Shown piece by piece: positions 17,601 to 19,747 of a stretch of DNA of 19,747 nucleotides; positions within the stretch are counted from its first letter, which is position 1; each line of letters opens with the position of its first letter. The notes under the pieces are model-generated. The model was not told the DNA's origin. It was given only the letters and a program-made list of their open reading frames with translations, and ran no database searches. The stretch lies in contig CAZCCC010000025.1 of the NCBI GenBank assembly GCA_964497245.1, forward strand, positions 1 to 19,747, in the 5' to 3' direction. Both the position numbers and the translations under genes were made by a program. This DNA comes from CAZCCC01 sp964497245 (GTDB lineage Bacteria > Patescibacteriota > Patescibacteriia > Buchananbacterales > UBA6539).

Positions 17601-17648
17601 AGAATTCATAATAATAATGCTGGTACAGGCAATATAGCAGAAAGATAA
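14625..17648 (+). CDS. VirB6/TrbL-like polytopic membrane protein (1007 aa up to an in-frame TAA)
   Basis: This is probably the inner-membrane channel-like component of a type IV-secretion-related system. A signal-anchor helix lies at residues 26-46, then helices at about 100-128, 149-167, 180-215 (probably two), 251-300 (a long stretch of two, ending at LVLSPLPFILSAF), 315-335 and 375-396. This core with its LSPLPF segment is typical of VirB6/TrbL-like proteins in Patescibacteria. A glycine-rich stretch (GVAGGGFAGSMYGKIRGAG) follows the last helix, then about 600 residues of charged, mostly helical, presumably cytoplasmic tail. The frame stops at TAA 17646-17648 but continues open in the same frame to 18323, so this gene and the next entry were probably one protein of about 1232 codons. 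It shares direction with the giant gene upstream. The family call is by topology; sequence similarity could not be tested. Confidence 0.75.
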   Translation: MTNQGSNNKNKMKNFLEKLKSRLQWKKSVLVLFFVLFVVFLPVSLSYNLPQPVFEAQSQSTESQNYRIFELFSNSAAATDAEASENYKPNWVERYVYDAIGYLAKGIIWLQGWILSMLISILMALMRYNGFVNAHAVRTGWTLVRDVANMFFALIILAIALGTILKIESYNIKRLLPKVLLMAVLVNFSRTICGLMIDFAQVIMITFAASFAAVGGQGAGNMVKLLKIDSIVYYTKKLGGSSNEPIKYLNVVISAILAVILLAIALVVVLVMVVVILMRMIMLWVLLVLSPLPFILSAFPQGEKYAQQFWQEFTKYVIVGPVIAFFLWLSFAVVNQDFDDELKKVSTGMEDKPSTGNDIEGETIITQIGEIDDFLKLIIGIGMLMASLMVTQQLGVAGGGFAGSMYGKIRGAGIGAVTAPFRGAYSVARLGVRETGGLISRRVANLSQKGGVWRAAALLSPRAIKEGFAASKAEADEVAYPEAAAGIQDFVNRYNPLTRRKTQHQRRARRASVAKYQSDLAAQNFSEMELAQEFENEFNSKSADIDRLNAIMRQQVMNKQEDDHEVGVRDGEYGPESNMMERIMRIKNKYGEETAAEVAGDLTDIAESASKTRAMGMVTQKYDKKRNKVIRQLNLDPYSHEQEQTTRMNRAELQRLLPGLEGKFVRRTVAKAKKMLNPFSNKEFESNMINYDSFGVANWRSVPRKMADVINKRGHSLAERVKETIGFNDVINEETGEKEARLTSVGALIDAFKGNPKVAGAVLANLNLEKSEYQTVHKILKSEAAKSVGIDPKKIDEVFSQPILRDSTGRDSMTLEQSQFIDRLEDGRLTFRKEKLHPDHLDANGDPLSAFKGYEPTILYNTENHTGYGAVRGLTEEEEPIPAGARMGAKIQEPLVVQDPNKIRGVKTASSTKKGAVQAGVGINFEDSEIQKKFGVKAGQDAVYYKGDDINKAIKSLGEIYRRQLAEEGKTGKDLEEAVNRFIEGLKNAGSLRIHNNNAGTGNIAER

Positions 17649-18323
17649 GCCCAAGCCCGTCATGAGAAAGCTCATGTTCAGGTTGACAATTTAAATCCAG
17701 GGCAACTTGATCAATATTGGGATTCTTTAGATAAGGAACAACAAGGACAAATTACTTCTGACATCAAAAAACGCTATGGTAGTAACATATCAGAAACTGA
17801 TTTAAAGAAAGAAGCATTGGCAGAAATGTCTGGTGTTGGCAAGGGAATTTATGAGCCGACCGCGGAAACTAGGCAGATTTTAGGGGAGATGGGTGTAAAA
17901 ACCAGAAAGACTACAAGTCCAAATGAAGTTGTTTCAGCTGCCCAAGAGGTTTTTAATCAGAAAGCAAATACAGTTAAAGAAGCGGTTAAATCGCTTGACC
18001 CTGAAGAATTTAAATTAGTTTTGAATGATTTAACTTCATCTATTGATGATATTGCCGTGGCCTTAAGTACTTTTGGCGATAAAATAGACAGTAGCGGAAT
18101 TAATAAATTAAAAACCAGATCATCAGAAATTAAAAATATGCAGGCAACTGCTGCGGGGCAAGGAACCAGTCTTGATTCTACTTCTTTTCATGGCGCCTTG
18201 AATGATATTAGAACAATTCTAAAAGGGATTCTTAGAGAAGAAACAAAAGGAAATAAATCAAAGTCAACTGATAATATTGGAAGACTGGCTAGCAGTTTAA
18301 TGGCTGAAAAAGAAAAAAAGTGA
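17649..18323 (+). pseudogene. In-frame continuation of the VirB6-like gene: HExxH-containing C-terminal fragment
   Basis: After the TAA at 17646 the same frame stays open for 224 codons to a TGA at 18321-18323. It begins AQARHEKAHVQVDNLNPGQ, with an HEKAH motif encoded at 17661-17675. A KKEALAE segment follows about 46-50 residues later (17805-17825) and offers candidate third-ligand glutamates, as in gluzincin-type zinc peptidases. The remaining 160 or so residues are helical and charged with no recognised domain. The only possible internal starts (TTG 17817, ATG 17826) lie after the motif and have no convincing ribosome-binding site. This makes a separate functional gene unlikely. It is more likely the C-terminus of the upstream protein, cut off by a nonsense mutation, a population variant or a sequencing error; readthrough is the least likely explanation. 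The peptidase-like assignment rests on the short motif alone. Confidence 0.6.
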
Positions 18324-18368
18324 TGCCGGGTATTAATAAAATAAAATAAAGAAGATAGCTATTAGAAT

Positions 18369-19673
18369 ATGGCAATAAACAAATTTCCACAATTTTCAAT
18401 AGTTGAGATACCTCTATTAACAGTAGAGAAGTTATTATTACCTAAAATTCAAGAAAAAATTAAAAATTCAGTAAAAGTAATTTTAATGGATAACGATTCT
18501 GATATGGCAGTTAAATTAAGGAATCAAATTAAATTTTTAGTGGATAGTGATAAAAATAATAAATTAGCGGTTGATTTAAGAGAAGAGTATAATATAATCA
18601 TAAATATGTTATTACTTCCTAGTCTTATATTTTTAAATAATGATCAAATTACAATTATATTTCGTGATTATTTAATAAAGCTAATTAAATCTGATGCAGA
18701 TATTTTATGGCCAGTTGAGAATTATATTGATTATTATCAAGATACGTCTAAAACTTTTGACTTTGTGAATTTGGCCACTAGAAGCATGGGTCAAAATAGA
18801 GAAAAAATTGGTAATGTTAAAATAAATTTAGAGGCCGAAGATAAAAAAGTTGATCCAACGGTTGGTAATTGGTTAAAACATTATAATTCTTTTTTGTATG
18901 AAAATAAAGTTAAAGGCATACTAAAAGAAGCTGATTTTTTTCAAAATGATCGTTTTATTAAAAGTTTATCGGATGAGGATGTAAACTTACTAAAAAAAGT
19001 CATACGACTTTATAATTTTTTGAAATTTCCGGGTCAATTTTCTCAATATTTGGTGAAATCAAAAAAAACATTACCTTTAAAAGATAATAATATATTTTTT
19101 CCAGAAAGTGATGAAAAAATGGAAAAAGAAGAAAGTAGAGAAAATATTTTAGAGTTAGAAAAAAATAAAAAATCTATGGCTTCTGGAGAAAAGGAAATTT
19201 TAGCTGCCTATCAGGGAAATTTAAAACAGCAAAAAGCAATTGCAAAAATTGAAACAAAATTAAAGAAAAAATTTGCTGATGATTTAAACAAATATAGATC
19301 CGATTTTTTTACTTCAGTCCAGTCAAAAGATATTGATCGTTCTATTGCAATACTTCGTCTTTTGTCAAAAGCCAATGATTTAGAGAAATTTTTAAAGGAA
19401 GACGAAAAACTGAATAAATTTCTTGTATCTGTCTGGGAGAAAAGATATGGCAAAGAGTTTGTTGCTGATTTTTCTAAAAATCCCGGAGCAGTAAAATTTA
19501 TCCGCCTTTTTTTGAGATATGTCTTGGAAGAAAGGCTTGGAATGGTAACCAGTGATGCCGCCAGAATTGGGATGCAGATTGGAAATATTTTTATTGAATT
19601 AGGACATAAAGATTTCAACCAGCTTGCTTATTTTGATATGAAAAGCAAGCAGTTTGGCTGGTTTGAGGAGTAG
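18369..19673 (+). CDS. Hypothetical lysine-rich cytoplasmic protein, 434 aa
   Basis: I do not recognise this protein. It starts 45 nt after the preceding stop, with only a weak AGAAGA-like stretch upstream of the ATG. It has no signal peptide and no transmembrane helix, though residues around 75-100 are notably rich in Ile/Leu. Residues 1-235 look mostly helical. Residues about 245-310 are highly charged (runs of E and K) and suit a coiled coil or flexible linker. The last 125 residues form another helical block ending in ELGHKDFNQLAYFDMKSKQFGWFEE. The DNA is more AT-rich than the giant gene. Position and spacing suggest it belongs to the same transcription unit as the VirB6-like gene, so a cytoplasmic accessory role in that apparatus is a reasonable guess. 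Confidence 0.75.
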   Translation: MAINKFPQFSIVEIPLLTVEKLLLPKIQEKIKNSVKVILMDNDSDMAVKLRNQIKFLVDSDKNNKLAVDLREEYNIIINMLLLPSLIFLNNDQITIIFRDYLIKLIKSDADILWPVENYIDYYQDTSKTFDFVNLATRSMGQNREKIGNVKINLEAEDKKVDPTVGNWLKHYNSFLYENKVKGILKEADFFQNDRFIKSLSDEDVNLLKKVIRLYNFLKFPGQFSQYLVKSKKTLPLKDNNIFFPESDEKMEKEESRENILELEKNKKSMASGEKEILAAYQGNLKQQKAIAKIETKLKKKFADDLNKYRSDFFTSVQSKDIDRSIAILRLLSKANDLEKFLKEDEKLNKFLVSVWEKRYGKEFVADFSKNPGAVKFIRLFLRYVLEERLGMVTSDAARIGMQIGNIFIELGHKDFNQLAYFDMKSKQFGWFEE

Positions 19674-19690
19674 GTTAAATATTGGGTTGA

Positions 19691-19747
19691 TTGAAAGCAT
19701 TACTTTGTCATTTCGAGCGACGGTCGCCGAAGGCGACAGGAGTCGAG
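19691..19747. repeat. Dispersed repeat, copy 2 (TCATTTCGAGCGAC type), cut by the window edge
   Basis: The first 26 bases match copy 1 at 14554-14579 with one difference. Then GTCGCC (19723-19728) and GGCGAC (19732-19737) form a 6-bp GC-rich stem with a GAA loop, and AGGAGTCGAG runs to the window end. This stretch is far richer in GC than its surroundings. It starts 18 bp after the stop of the 434-aa gene and could also act as an mRNA 3'-end hairpin. Confidence 0.65.

Noticed and set aside
17646..18323. Reassigned genetic code as the explanation for the in-frame stop.
   Set aside because: The known CPR reassignment concerns TGA (as glycine in Gracilibacteria and SR1). Here the codon is TAA, which ends other genes in the window, and TGA also appears to be a normal stop.
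14554..19716. The two near-identical 26-bp repeats as ends or attachment sites of a mobile element carrying the VirB6-like gene.
   Set aside because: They are in direct orientation, lie in ordinary intergenic positions, belong to a repeat type known to be dispersed, and no integrase or transposase lies between them.

Overview
The window looks like a chromosomal segment of an uncultured, AT-rich bacterium of the Candidate Phyla Radiation (Patescibacteria). The clues are the combination of a giant cysteine-rich secreted protein, a thrombospondin-type-3 membrane protein and a VirB6/TrbL-like polytopic protein with a very long C-terminal tail, together with several genes that lack a Shine-Dalgarno sequence. 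The genetic code appears standard: TAA, TAG and TGA all end ORFs here. The lineage below CPR level cannot be fixed from this sequence alone.

Layout. (1) 2-826, + strand: the 3' part of an MFS-type transporter whose beginning lies outside the window. (2) 866-970, - strand: an unlisted 34-codon single-helix membrane microprotein, apparently on a leaderless transcript from an extended -10 promoter. (3) 1083-1991, + strand: rsmA (ksgA), the 16S rRNA dimethyladenosine transferase, followed by an intrinsic terminator. (4) A strong extended -10 promoter lies within and just after that terminator (about 1995-2024). It probably drives a four-gene run on the + strand: a 275-aa membrane-anchored Ca-binding-repeat protein (2109-2936), a 3851-aa cysteine-rich exported protein (2942-14497), a VirB6/TrbL-like membrane protein (14625-17648, with an in-frame continuation to 18323), and a 434-aa lysine-rich protein of unknown function (18369-19673). 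A 127-bp gap at 14498-14624 and the right-hand window edge carry related short dispersed palindromic repeats.

How they may work together (inference). The giant protein has an N-terminal export/anchor segment, about 168 cysteines by hand count, at least five carbohydrate-binding-like beta-sandwich regions and a PKD-like domain, so it should be a disulfide-stabilised cell-surface or appendage protein. The VirB6-like protein could be the inner-membrane channel of a type IV-secretion-like apparatus. The small Ca-binding-repeat protein and the 434-aa protein would be accessory parts. This would suit an episymbiont that attaches to host cells, but nothing in the sequence proves that role.

The most striking points are the single in-frame TAA that separates the VirB6-like protein from a tail beginning with an HEKAH (HExxH) motif, the repeated C-x-x-x-x-A/V-G-C signature in the giant protein, and the leaderless microprotein. 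No tRNA, rRNA, CRISPR array or transposase was seen.
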